Part shown: one piece after another, positions 33,780-44,699 of the stretch
How the letters are laid out: the number at the start of each line of letters is the position of its first letter
Position numbering within the stretch: position 1 is the first letter of the stretch
NCBI GenBank assembly: GCA_023548195.1
Contig: JAJHZJ010000414.1
Coordinates: 1-64,000 of the forward strand
Direction: 5' to 3'
DNA length: 64,000 nt
Origin: Bettongia penicillata ogilbyi
Taxonomy: Eukaryota > Chordata > Mammalia > Diprotodontia > Potoroidae
The notes under the pieces: generated by a model
What the model saw: the letters and a program-made list of their open reading frames with translations, nothing else
Told to the model about the DNA's origin: nothing
Database searches by the model: none
Program-made: the position numbers and the translations under genes

Positions 33780-34380
33780 TTTTTAAACTGGATTGCTCAG
33801 ACCCAAAGAAGTCTCTGATGAAGAGACACAGGAATCTGTGCTTGGTCTTAGTCTGTTCCATGTTTTTATCAGTGGTTTAGATAAAGACACAAATGACAAG
33901 CTTATTAAATGTGATTTCATAAAGCTAGAAGGGATAGCTACCACACGACACACAAAATCTGCATAAAAAACACCTTGAAAGTCTAGAATAACTTGCTGAA
34001 TCTAATAAGATAAAATTTAACAGGGATCAATGAAAAGTCCCACACTTGAGCTTTTTTTAATTTGACTGGTACTTAAAATAAAAGGAAGACATGATAAAGC
34101 AACAGTTTTATGTGGAAAAGATATGGGAGTTTCAAAGCTCAATATGAGCCATTAGTGTTATGTGGCAGGTAAAAACAGAAGTTACTGTGATCTTTTGCTG
34201 AATTAATAGAGACATGGTGTTCAAAATAAGGGAGATGAAAATACCACTGTTCTCTGCTCTGGTCAGTTCTCGTCTGTTCAGGTCAAGGTGCCACATTTTA
34301 GGAAAGGCATAAAAACAAGCTAAAGTAATTTCAGAGCAGAACGATCAAAAGAAAAAAGGGACTTGAAGTCATGCTACCCA
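33780..34380 (+). mobile_element. CR1/L3-type LINE, RT region, sense
   Basis: ATGTTTTTATCAGTGGTTTA, AAGCTAGAAGGGATAGCTAC, TGCTGAATCTAATAAGATAA and AATTTAACAGGGATCAATGA match the CR1/L3 RT block normally read as fingers/palm-to-thumb (D-TKLGGIA and E-NKMKFN-DK type motifs). Several indels. Confidence 0.78.
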
Positions 34381-34449
34381 AAGATTAGTTAAAGAAAGTA
34401 GAAATGTTAGCTAAGAGAAGAGAGGATATAAAATGTGGGGGTGGGGATG

Positions 34450-35254
34450 GGGATGGGGGTGGGGAAGAAACTGTACTAGGTGCTAAAGATACAAAGACAA
34501 AAATGAAAAACAAAATCCCTACCCTCAAGCAGCTTACATACTGCGGAATGAATACAAGTAAATACAAGATATTTGGGGGAGAGTAAGTATTAACAATTGG
34601 GAAGTGGGCAACTAGGGATCAGGAAGGATTTTCTAAAGGAGGTGGTATCTAAGTTGAGCCTTGAAGAAAAATAACAATTCTGAGAGATGGAAATGAAGAG
34701 GAAATATATTCCAGACATGGAGACAGCCTGTGTAAAAGCAATGAGATAGGAAATGGAAGGCTAAGTTTGGGAAACAGAAAATTTTCCAATGTGACTAGTA
34801 TGTAGAGTTTGTAAGAAGGATTAATAGAAAATGTAGAAAAAATAGGTTTGGAGCCTCACAGTAGAGGGCTTTAAGGGCCAAGTTCAGGAGTTTTAATTTT
34901 ATCCCCAAAATAAGAAGAGTTACTGAGGATTTTTGAGAAAGAGAGCGATGTGGTCAGACCTATGCCTTAGGAAGATTACTTTGATGGCTGTTTGGCAGAT
35001 GGGTTGGAGAAGGAATAGGAGGAGAGGGCAATGGGGAGACCATTTAGGCATCTACTCCAATAATCCAAATAAGAGGTGATGTATGGCTCTCACCATGTAG
35101 GCATAGAGAAGGGAACAGATGTGAGAAATGTTGTGGAGATGGAATAATAATTAACTGGATGGAAGGATGGGACATGGGGGGAAAAGTTAGAATGACTTCA
35201 AGATTTTTCACCTAGATGGATCGAAGAATTATGGTACTTAAAAAAGATGTATGG
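34450..35254 (-). mobile_element. L2-type LINE, 3' part, minus strand
   Basis: The + strand shows the reversed L2 3' tail (GGTGCTAAAGATACAAAGAC; CCCTCAAGCAGCTTACATAC), then the RT C-terminal region (TAAGTTGAGCCTTGAAGAAA; GATTACTTTGATGGCTGTTT). It stops at the target-site duplication of HAL1 copy 3 and resumes at 37617. Confidence 0.78.
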
Positions 35255-37616
35255 GGATGGGGAGAGCCAAGATGACGAAGTAGAAAGATGCGCATATGCT
35301 AGCTCTCGTCCCACAGCCCATAATATATCTGTAAAGAAAGACTCTCAAAAAACTCTAGAACAGCAGAAGTCACAGAACAACAGAGTGGAGGAGATTTCCA
35401 GCCCAGGGTGACCTGAAAGGCCCACAGGACACACTGGACTTGGAGCGGAGCCCAGCATAGCCTTGGCCACAAGGCATGCTCTGGGAGGAGGACTCAAGCA
35501 GGCCTTGGGGGCAGAATACCCAGTCTCAGTAGCAGTGGTTCCCAGATCCCTCAACCCACAGGCACCAAAGGTCAGTAAAATGTTTTTTTCAGCTGGTCAA
35601 GAAGGGAGAAGGGCCTTCTCATAGCTTCGACCTCAGGCAGCAGCCACAGAGGCCACATCTGGCAGGTGGCAGCAGTTCCCACAGCAGCCCCTACAGCAGT
35701 TTGTATCCATCTTTGGATTGTAAAAACCCCTGGGGGCACTGAGCAGCTGATTCTTACTTCAGCCCTGTGTAGAGGCCCTGCAGCAGCTGATCTTTATCTC
35801 ACACGGAATGACAGCCCTGCCCCTGAAGCTTATCTGAATTGTTCAGATTAATCTGAAAGTGTTGACTTGGCAGAACTGGAGGTGAGGTCATTGTGAAGAG
35901 GAAACTCTGCTAAGACTCTGAGCACAAAAATCTCTTCATGCTCCCAAACCAGTGTACATGCATGATTGTGCCACCTTGGAGGAACTGAGATCTTACAGAT
36001 CCCCAGAGTATACCAAAGGACCCAAAAGTCAAGTAACTGGTTGGGAAAATGCCCCAAAAAACTGAATGTGAAATATCTCATTGGAAAAACAACTGACCTG
36101 GAAAATAGATCCAGGAGAGATGACTGAAAAATAATGGGACTACCTGAAAGCCATGATCAAAAAAAGAGCCTAGACATCATCTTCCATGAAATTATCAAGG
36201 AAAACTGCCTTGATATGCTAGAACCAGAGGGCAAAATAAATATTTAACCTGAAAGAGATCCAAAAAGAGAAACTCCTAGAAACATTGTGGCCAAATTCCA
36301 GAGTTCCCAGGTCAAGGAGAAAATATTGCAAGTAGCTAGAAAGAAACAATTCAAGTATTGTGGAAATACAATCAGGATAACACAAGATCTAGCGGTTTCT
36401 ACATTAAGGTATCGCAGGGCATAGAATATGATATTCCAGAAGTCAAAGGAACTAGGACTCAAACCAAGAATCACCTACCCAGCAAAACTAAGTATAATAC
36501 TTCAGGGGAAAAATGGTTTTTCAATGAAACAGAGGACTTTCAAGCATTCTTGATGAAAAGACCAGAGCTGAAAAGAAAATTTGACTTTCAAACACAAGAA
36601 TCAAGAAAAGTATGAAAAGGTAAACAGCAAAGAGAAATCATAAGGGACTTACTAAAGTTTTATTGTTTACATTCCTACATGGAAAGACAATATTTGTAAT
36701 TCTTGAAACTTTTTTCAGTATCTGGGTAGTTGATGGAATTACACACACACACATACACACACACACACACACACATACACACAGCACAGAGTGAATTGAA
36801 TAGGATGGGATCATATCTTAAAAAAATGAAGTTAAGAAATGAGAGAGAAATGTATTGGGAGGAGAAAGGGAGAAATGGAATGGGGAAAATTATCTCTCAT
36901 AAAAGAGGCAAGTAGAAGACTTTTTAATGGAGGGAAAAAGAGGAGGTGAGAGAAAAAACATGAAACTTACTCTCATCACATTTGTCTAAAGGAAGGAATA
37001 AAATGCACACTTATTTGGGTATGAAAACCTATCTTACAGTACAGGAAAGTAGGGGAGAAGGGGATTAGCAGGGTGGGGAGGGATGATGGAAAGAAGGGCA
37101 ATGGGAGGAGGGAGCAATTAGAAGTCAACACTCTTGGGGAGGGACAGGGTCGAAAGAGAGAGCAGAAGAAATGGGGGGCAGAATAGGATGGAGGGAGATA
37201 TAGGTAGTCTTACACAACACGACTATTATTGATGTCATTTGCAAAACTACACAGATATGGCCTAACTGAATTGCTTGCCTTCCCAGTGGGGATAAATGGG
37301 GAGGGAGGGAAGAAGAGAAGTTGGAACTCAAAGTTTTAGGAACAACTGTTGAGTATTGTTCTTGCATACAACTAGGAAATGAGAAATACAGGTAATGGGG
37401 TATAGAAATTTATCTTGCCCTACATGACAAAAGAGAAGATGGGGATAAAGGAAGGGAGGAATGTTAGAAGGGATGGAAGATTGGTGATAGGGGTAATTAG
37501 AATACTCCACATTTTGAGGTGGGGGGAGCAGAGAGATGGGGAGAAAATTTGGACTCAAAATTTTGTGGAAATGAATGTTGAAAACTTAAATAAAAAATTG
37601 AAAATAAAAAAGAACA
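35255..37616 (+). mobile_element. HAL1 copy 3, internally deleted, inside L2
   Basis: It starts GGGGAGAGCCAAGATGACG and ends in an A-rich tail. A 15-bp duplication AAAAAAGATGTATGG flanks it (35240-35254 and 37617-37631). The 5' UTR is present. ORF1 opens at about 36048 (ATGCCCCAAAAAACT) but jumps almost at once to the RRM-entry segment (GTGAAATATCTCATTGG), so about 0.57 kb including the whole coiled coil is missing. The C-terminal domain follows with further small lesions (for example near 36245), and an intact-length 3' UTR. It cannot encode a trimeric ORF1 protein. Confidence 0.88.
36740..36783 (+). repeat. CA microsatellite in HAL1 copy 3
   Basis: ACACACAC with ACATAC interruptions, at the same position as the repeats in copies 1 and 2. 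Confidence 0.9.
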
Positions 37617-38990
37617 AAAAAAGATGTATGGAAGTTTGAGAGGTGGAGAAGTTTGAAAAGAGAGAAAAACAATGAGCTCCATTTTGATATATTGTGTCTG
37701 GGAAGTTGAAGGGGCAAGCAGATGGATATGTCTAGCAAGAGATGACAGTGCTACAGTGTTATTCCAATGAGAAATCTGGACCAGATATCTAGCTTTGGGA
37801 ATGTTATGTATAGAGATCATTGAATCTATGAAAACAGATGAGATTTCCAGGGGAGAAAAGTAGAGGGAAGGGACTTAAGAACAAAACTTTGGGAGCAAAA
37901 AAAGAGATAGAAGGGGATCAAGAAAAAAAGCTTGAGTTGGGATTTTCAGAAAAGTAGAAAAATTAGGAGAGATCAAATTTATGTAAGCCAAGGGAAAAGA
38001 GAGCACCATGTACAGGCAAGATAATGACTTTTAAAAAAATGCTACTATTGAGTTTGACAGTCAAGAGATTTGGAGAAAACACAAAAATAATAATTTCAGT
38101 ATGGAAGAAAGGTTGAAAAATCAGGTTGTAAAGGATTGAGAAGTAGATAGGTAGTGAAGACATTGAGACAGTGAATAAGGACAACTCTAGGAGATTAGCA
38201 GTGGACAGAAAAGAAAGATATAAAATGATGTCACCATCACATGATGACTTTTAAAACTAGGGAAGATTTGATATTGTTTTGAGTTGACAGAAGAGATGAC
38301 TTTAGATTGGATAAGGTTAAAAAGAGACAGAAAGATACAGAGACAGAGACAGAAAGATGGAGAAATAGAGATAAACAGAGACAGAAAAGAGACAAAGAGA
38401 AAGAAATAGAGACTGCAGAAGAGACAATACAGGATGGACTGCTAAAGTTGTAAAGGTGTGCTGAGATGCGCAGCCCAGAGGAGATTAGGAAGCTTGGGAA
38501 AGATGGTCTTGATTTTTCTCAGCTAAGTAGGAGACCTGTTGAGAGAAAAGCATCAAAACATTCAGAAAAGAAAAATTTTGAGATAACCACTACCAGTAGT
38601 ATGACAGTCAATCAGGGAAAAATAAAAGGATTGCTGTACAACAGTGAGAGCCCCATTGAGATTACGAACCTGTACTGGGCCCCAACCAACATGAGTGTGT
38701 GATTTCTTTCAGCAGTATTCAGCAGTTCAGACGTAGGAGTTGAAAGGCAAATAGACTGGCCTATTCTGTGTGTACAGCAGCAGGACAAGGAACAAGGAGT
38801 GCAAATTTAGAATTGAGTTCTATAGAGTGAAAACTGTTGAAGAAAAAAGGTGAGCTCAGGGGAAAGGCAATGGACAAGAAGACCTGGAGACTGTAGTGTT
38901 GAGGAAAGTTAGCTTTAGGAGAAGGAAGGCACAAAGTACTATGATCAGAGTGGTTTACTTCCAAGTTCCAGATCATATAGACATGGTATA
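37617..38990 (-). mobile_element. L2-type LINE, continuation after HAL1 copy 3
   Basis: The L2 resumes with GAAGTTTGAGAGGTGGAG and ends upstream in endonuclease-proximal sequence. The stretch at 38643-38705 (GAGAGCCCCATTGAGATTAC) aligns with 17655-17720 of the other long L2 here (GAGAGCCCAGTTGAGGTTAT), showing the two belong to one family. It contains an ACAGAG-rich purine tract at 38325-38415. Confidence 0.75.
38325..38415 (+). repeat. GA/ACAGAG-rich simple tract
   Basis: Repeated AGAGACAGA units inside the L2, interrupted but clearly low complexity. Confidence 0.7.
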
Positions 38991-39024
38991 GTTAGGGGTA
39001 GAAGTAACAGCAGAAATTCACATT

Positions 39025-39262
39025 TATATAAATCCTTAAAGGCTGCATAATGCTTTACCTGTTATCTCATTTGATACAATAATCCTGTAGAGGAGGTAGC
39101 AGTATCATCCCCATTTTATAGAGGAGGATATTGAGACTTACAGAAGATAATTAATTTGCCTAGAGTCACACAGTTAATAAGTGTTTAAGGCAGAACTCAA
39201 GTACAAGTTTTCCTGATTCCAAACCCAGTGTCTTCTATGACGCGTTGCCTCTTTCTTCACCA
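39025..39262 (-). repeat. MIR/CORE-type SINE, minus strand
   Basis: The + strand reads the reversed SINE: CTTTACCTGTTATCTCATTT, then TTTTATAGAGGAGGATATTG (reverse of the CTGTAAAATG block), AGTCACACAGTTAATAAGTG, and GAACTCAAGTACAAGTTTTC (reversed B-box region). Near full length, inserted in the long L2. Confidence 0.8.
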
Positions 39263-39860
39263 CCTTGGGTCTAGAGTCCAGTGGGTGGCTGACATGGAGT
39301 AAAGATGCAGTTCATAGGGTTCAAGGAGGCTGATTAATTTGGAGGCCAGGGTGTTTGAGGCAACAATATGAATAGTGAAGTCCCTAGGCACAAATGATGT
39401 GTTAAGGTGGAAAAAAACACTGTAACTCCAATACCTTGATAAAGGAGAGATAGTGACAAGGACGTTCATACATGTGTATGCCAAGGAAATGGGTAGAATG
39501 TTACAGACGGATGAAGTACATCTAAAAGGAGAAGGGATTACTGGCCAAGGGTGGAAGAAAAATGTCCTGGAAGCAGCAGCAGGGAGCAGAGTATGCCCAT
39601 TATTATTCTTGGTCTATTGTGTTAAAGGGCGTAAGAGAAGGAGCAACTAGAAATAGAGAAGATGAGTAGGTACCATCTGGAGATAGCTAGGCTACTATGC
39701 ACAAGAAGATAGAAAGAATACAAGAGGAAGAGACTTAGCATAATAAGGAATTTGTTAAGGATATCATTGGAGTTCCAGAAGGGACAATGGAAAAGGGAGG
39801 CAGACAAATTCAGGGATTGGATAGAAGAAATACTGAAATGGATGGAGACAAGATGTACCT
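39263..39860 (-). mobile_element. L2-type LINE, 5' part, minus strand
   Basis: Continuation of the 34.4-39.0 kb L2 past the SINE. The minus-strand frame at 39484-39257 is open for 75 codons and lies where the endonuclease region is expected. Degraded; the left limit at 39860 is approximate. Confidence 0.55.
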
Positions 39861-40299
39861 TGGAAGGGGACTAGTCCTTTGGATGACAGTACCTCTGAAA
39901 TACCAGATTTAGGGGAGCAGTTTGGGGAAGCTCACTATTCAGAGGATGAAGTAAATACAAATTGATCAGGGCATCTCAACTGACTACAATAGGGGAGGTC
40001 AATGACAAGAGTAATCAGGAAGATCACATGGTTAAGAAGGCAGCTAAGCCTGAATACTCAGCTATGGAAACCATATTCCTACCCATCACAATTCTCAAGC
40101 AGGGCCAGTGTTGGTGCTGACTAGTGGTGGCTGAGGGCTGAGACCTTGTTTTCTGTAATAGTTGAAGCAAGTAGTTAAGAAAAGAGTATTTGTCTAATCT
40201 CTGGGGTCTCTTTGATCAGATACTGTGATTCCATGACATACTGTTCTCAAACAGATAAAGCACAAACAAGGCAGTGCCAAGAATGGTAAAAACTGGTAC

Positions 40300-40615
40300 T
40301 ATGGATTAGAAGTTCGGAAGACAGTGGGGTCACTGATGGCTAATCTGAGAAGGCTTCTTAGAGAAAATGACTTAAGTTTGAGACTTGAAAGTCTTAAAGA
40401 CAATTTTAGAAAAGGGAGAAGAAGACAATCAAGGCCAAGAAAAAGGTTAGAAGCAAAAGCAGAGTTAGAAATTTGAGGGATCTGTTCAGTGAACAATGAA
40501 TAGGTTGTATTCAGCTGTTTGTGTAGGAGAGTACTGGGGAGGTAGTTGTAAACACTCTTGAATGCGAGGCTCAGGAGTCTGCACTTTATTGTATATTAAT
40601 GGAAGACTACTGAAG
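40300..40615 (-). mobile_element. L2-type LINE fragment, minus strand
   Basis: GAAGGCTTCTTAGAGAAAAT, AAGTTTGAGACTTGAAAGTC and CTCAGGAGTCTGCACTTTAT follow reversed L2 order. Confidence 0.7.
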
Positions 40616-40639
40616 CCTTTCTGTATATTCCCAGTTGTT

Positions 40640-40830
40640 ATTTAATACCCCCCTCAAATTACTTTGTGCATAGTTTGCATTTATCTAAGTACATGTCCTA
40701 TCTCTTCCTCTCTCCCCTACACCAGTAAAGTATAAATTCTTTAAGAACAGCTGCTGCTTCATTTATCTCCAGTACCTAGAACAATGCTTTGCCAGTAGGT
40801 GTTTGATAAATGTTTGAACTGAATTATTAA
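40640..40830 (+). repeat. L2/L3 3' tail, sense
   Basis: AGTATAAATTCTTTAAGAAC, TCTCCAGTACCTAGAACAAT and GTTTGATAAATGTTTGAACT. Confidence 0.7.
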
Positions 40831-40904
40831 GGGGGGAGGGGAGGAGAACTAGGCAAAGATGTCTGCCAAGTTGTGTTTCTTAATCAGGTAAGTAGAATGA
40901 ATTG

Positions 40905-41025
40905 GAATATTAAAACGTAAGTTCCTTGAAGACAGAGATGAGTTCATTATTATTTTGTATTCCCAGCACTTAGCACAGTGCCTGACACATAGCAGATGTT
41001 TAACGAATGCTTATTAATTAAGAAT
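40905..41025 (+). repeat. CORE-SINE/L2 tail, sense, inside reversed L2
   Basis: GTAAGTTCCTTGAAGACAGA, TTCCCAGCACTTAGCACAGT and GTTTAACGAATGCTTATTAA. Confidence 0.75.
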
Positions 41026-41262
41026 AGATGTTGTTTAAGAGACTATTGTAATAGTTCAGGATGAGAGAGATTGTAAAAGAAGTAAAAATAGAACTTTATA
41101 ACTGATTAGATAGATGAAGAGAGAGAGATCGTAGTTGACTCTAAGACTTTAAGCCTAGGTAACTGGAAGACTGATATCACTGACAGAAACATGGAAGTCT
41201 GGGAACTGATTTAGGGGGAAAGCTAAGTTTGGCTTTAGACATGTTTAGTTTGATATGATGGC
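41026..41262 (-). mobile_element. L2-type LINE fragment, minus strand
   Basis: GACTATTGTAATAGTTCAGG (reversed RLDYCN block), GACTCTAAGACTTTAAGCCT and TAGACATGTTTAGTTTGATA. Confidence 0.75.
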
Positions 41263-41264
41263 AG

Positions 41265-41480
41265 GACAACAAGGTAGAAAGACTGGTATTGTGGAGAGAG
41301 CACAAAATCTAGTCAGAGGACCTTGATCCAAAATCTGACTCTGTTGTTAATTACCTATATGATCTTCCTTGAACAAATGACTCTTAAGGCTTCAGTTTCC
41401 TCATCTGTATTATGTACAAATTGAACTAGGTGATTTTTAAGTTCCCTCTTTTTCTAAATCTATGATCCTATGAAGCAGTG
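41265..41480 (+). repeat. MIR-type SINE
   Basis: GGTATTGTGGAGAGAGCACA, TTGATCCAAAATCTGACTCT, GGCTTCAGTTTCCTCATCTG and ACTAGGTGATTTTTAAGTTC. Confidence 0.75.
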
Positions 41481-41764
41481 AGAAATTGGGACTGAAGCTC
41501 AGGAACTATATCTGGATGTAGGAGTAAATCTGTAAAGAAATGATAGTTGAAGTAGATGAAATCTCAGACTAGAAAGTCTCAAGGAAGAAAAGATAATTGA
41601 AAACAGAGAGTTTTAAGTAATTACCCAGTATTAGGAGTCAAGAGAAGACAATGGAAAGCACAGACAAAAGGAAACAAATGGTAAAAGAGAAGAAGAGAGT
41701 AAGTTGTGAAGAATCTCAAAGAGAAGAGCCTCAGAAAGACAGATCTTGGTTTTCGAGTGGGCAG

Positions 41765-41833
41765 TTCAGTTCTTTCAGTTGTACTGATTCTTTGTGACCC
41801 CTTTGGGGGTCTTCTTGGCAAATACTGAAGTGA
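41765..41833 (-). repeat. CORE-type SINE, minus strand, left part (host of HAL1 copy 4)
   Basis: Reversed SINE 3' end: TTTGTGACCCCTTTGGGGGT, then CTTCTTGGCAAATACTG, where HAL1 copy 4 is inserted. The SINE resumes at 43052. Confidence 0.8.
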
Positions 41834-43051
41834 TTGTAGAAACACGATCAGGATAACACAAGATTTAGCAGCTTCTACATTAAGGGATCAGAGGGCTTGG
41901 AATATGATATTCTGGAGGTCAAAGAAGCTAGGATTAAAACCACAAATCACCTATCTAGCAAAAGTGAGTATAATTCTTCAAGGGAAAAAATGATTATTCA
42001 ATGAATTAGAAAACTTTCAAGCATTCTTGATGAAAAAACCAGAGCTGAACAGAAAATTTGACTTTCAAACACAAGAATCAAGAGAAGCATGGAAAGGTAA
42101 ATAGGAAAGTGAAATCATAAAGGCTTTACTAAAGTTGAACTGTTTACATTCCTACATGGAAAGATGATATTTGTAACTCATGAGATCTTTCTCATTATCA
42201 AGATAACTGGAGGGAATATGTATATATACAGAGGGCACAGGGTGAGTTGAACATGAAGGGATGATGTGTAAAAAATAAAATTGGGGGTGAGAGAAGAAAG
42301 TACTGGGAGGAAAAAGGGAGAGGTAGAATGAGGTAAATTATCTCACATAAAAGAGGCAAGAAAAAGCATTTACAGTGGAGGGGAAGAGGGGGAAAGTGAA
42401 TGAGTAAACCTTACTCTAAACAGATTTGACTTAAGGAGGGAATAGCATACACACTCAATTGGGTATAGAAATCTATCTTACCCTATGGGAAAGTAGTAGG
42501 GAAGGGGACAGGAGGGAGAATAAAATGGAGGGCAGATTGGGGAAAGGGATAATCAGAAGCAAACACTTTAGAGGAGGGACAGGGTCAAAGGAGAGAACAA
42601 AATAAATGGGGGCCAGGATAGGATGGAGGGAAATATAGTCTTTCACAACATGACTATTATGGAAGTGGTTTACATGACTACACATCTATACCCTATATGA
42701 AATTGTTTGCCCTCTCAATGAATGTAGGTGGGGAGGGAGGGAGAGAATTTGGACCTCAAAGTTTTTAAAAATAAATGTTAAAAAATTGTTTTGCATGCGA
42801 CTGGGAAATAAGATGCACAGGCAATCGGGTATAAACATTTAGCTTATCCTCAGGAAAATAGAAGGGGAAGGGGATAAGAGAAGGGGTGGGGTGATAGAAG
42901 GGAGGGCACACTGGAGGAAGAGGTGATCAGAATGTATGCCATCATGGGGTGGGGTGAGGAGAGATGGGGAGAAAATCTAGAACTCAAAATCTTGTAGAAA
43001 TGAATGTTTAAAAGTAAAATAAATAAATTGACATGTAAAACAAAATTTTAA
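41834..43051 (+). mobile_element. HAL1 copy 4, 5'-truncated
   Basis: It begins inside the ORF1 C-terminal domain (GTAGAAACACGATCAGGATA, matching the NTIRITQ segment) and runs through the ORF1 end (about 42085) and the complete 3' UTR to AAATAAATTGACATGTAAAA. A diverged duplication starting AAATACTG flanks it (about 41820-41833 and 43052-43068), placing the insertion inside a minus-strand SINE. Classic L1-machinery 5' truncation. Confidence 0.85.
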
Positions 43052-43240
43052 AAATACTGGAGTAGATTGCTATTTCCTTCTCCAGTTTATTTGACAGATG
43101 AGGAAACTGAGGCAAACAGGGTTAAGAGACTTGCCCAGAGTCACACAGGTAATAAGTATCTGAGGCTGAATTTGAACTCAGGCCTTTCCAACTCCGGGCC
43201 CAGAATCTATCTCCTGCACCATTTAACTGACCTTTTCTAG
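43052..43240 (-). repeat. CORE-type SINE, minus strand, right part
   Basis: Reversed SINE body: TTCCTTCTCCAGTTTATTTG, GATGAGGAAACTGAGGCAAA, AGTCACACAGGTAATAAGTA, TTTGAACTCAGGCC, ending near ACCATTTAACTGACC in the reversed tRNA-like head. With the left part it makes a complete SINE of about 250 bp. Confidence 0.88.
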
Positions 43241-43349
43241 TTGTTAGATGTCTGTTAAAATGATTGAATTTTTTAAAAGGCTGGGACAATTAAAGGAAAA
43301 TATAAAAAATTGTTACTCAATTAAAAGCAACTTGGTATAGCTGAAACTA

Positions 43350-43530
43350 TACTATTAAGAGTCACAGGACGTATCCACATCTCATATCTGCTATTTATTG
43401 TTAACTGTGAGGTTAAGTTAGGTAAGGCACTTTCTAAGTCTCAGTTTCTTTATATGTAAAACAGGGAAGGAGGGGACACAGTGATCCCTCCAAAGTCCTG
43501 TTAGCTCTAAGTTTATGATCCTGTGACTCG
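43350..43530 (+). repeat. MIR-type SINE
   Basis: GAGTCACAGGACGTATCCAC, AGGTAAGGCACTTTCTAAGT, CTCAGTTTCTTTATATGTAA and AAACAGGG. Confidence 0.7.
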
Positions 43531-43671
43531 GCAAACCTAATTTCTTATTAATATGGTGTTAAATGAGATGTATCTCTTTATATACTTCAGAAGATAGAGG
43601 ACCTGGTCACAATTGCCATTTCAACACCATTTATCAAAATTGTAAAGTCCATAAGCATTTCTAGTGCCTGC

Positions 43672-43910
43672 TCAATTGTGTTCATCCTTCATTGCTTGAG
43701 AAGACCATGCCATCAGAAAAATGAGGATATGACTTGCACTTGACTGTGTTTTGAGTGAGAGAGGGCTGTGCAGGTCACCAGCCTCACTTCTCCTCCAGAG
43801 TCATCTGAATCCAGAGACCTGATATTCCTCAGGATGACTGGAGATGACCCAAGATGCATTGGGAGATCTCGGGCCCTTTAGGCCAAGGTCTCTGCAGGTA
43901 CTTACTTAGG
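43672..43910 (-). repeat. SINE with AAC-type tail (RTE-like), minus strand
   Basis: TGTGTTCATCCTTCATTGC, AAAATGAGGATATGACTTGC, GAGAGAGGGCTGTGCAGGTC, GGATGACTGGAGATGACCCA and GGCCAAGGTCTCTGCAGGTA: a near-complete reversed copy. Confidence 0.82.
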
Positions 43911-44374
43911 GCTTAATAAATTCATGGGGATGAACAAGCTGGGCACATGGTAAGCCTTCAATAAATTCTTGTTCATTGAGAACTGATCAAGAATAACCCC
44001 TTTCTGTCCTCTCCCAAAAAACCTATGATACTCCAAACAGATGCCTAGCTTAGTGCAACTTCTCTTACTCTTGATTTAGACCTAACCTAAATCCTTCCTA
44101 CTACAAAAGTGCAAAAAGAATTAAAATTTCACACTAGAAAAAAGTCTTAAAATATACTCTTGGGTAAAACAGAAATGGATTTGCACTAAGGAGTGTATAA
44201 ATGACTTGAAAGCCAATTTGAGCAGGGACAGCAGGAGAGGAGGAAGTGGAACCTCCCTTTAAAAGAGGAATGTGGGAAGGACAGGACAAGGATATCTTGG
44301 GTATTTCCAGATTGTATACTACCACACGTTACCTCCCCTTGACCTTATCATATTCACCCACCCTCCAATGTACT

Positions 44375-44460
44375 CTAAAATGTGAGCTCCTTGAGATCAG
44401 GATTTTCTGTGTGTCCCAGCAATGCTTGGCACGCAGTAAATCCTTAATAAGGGGCCCGGG
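44375..44460 (+). repeat. L2/CORE-SINE 3' tail
   Basis: GTGAGCTCCTTGAGATCAGG, TGTCCCAGCAATGCTTGGCA and AAATCCTTAATAA. Confidence 0.75.
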
Positions 44461-44479
44461 CTTTGTCATTGGTCAAGAT

Positions 44480-44694
44480 CAGTGGTGTGCTGGAGCCGGC
44501 TCTAACCAAATTGTTCAATTTTTTATCTACACCTCCAACTGGCAACAGGGCTTGATTTATTGTTGACTTGATTGTCTAGTGTTAGCGGTATGTATTAAAT
44601 ATAACAGTGTGTCAGGAGGGCGGGTTTTTAAAAAAAAAGTTTGTTTTTCATCCCCGGAGAGACAGCTGTTAAGCATTTACCAGAGCACCCCTAG
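44480..44694. mobile_element. MITE-like element at edge of the CpG island
   Basis: The left end CAGTGGTGTGCTGGAGCC and the reverse complement of the right end (CTAGGGGTGCTCTGGTAAA) look like diverged terminal inverted repeats that both reach a TAAC. It shares internal text with 10096-10337. hAT-like by its ends; no transposase and no clear target-site duplication. Confidence 0.5.
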
Positions 44695-44699
44695 GCACA

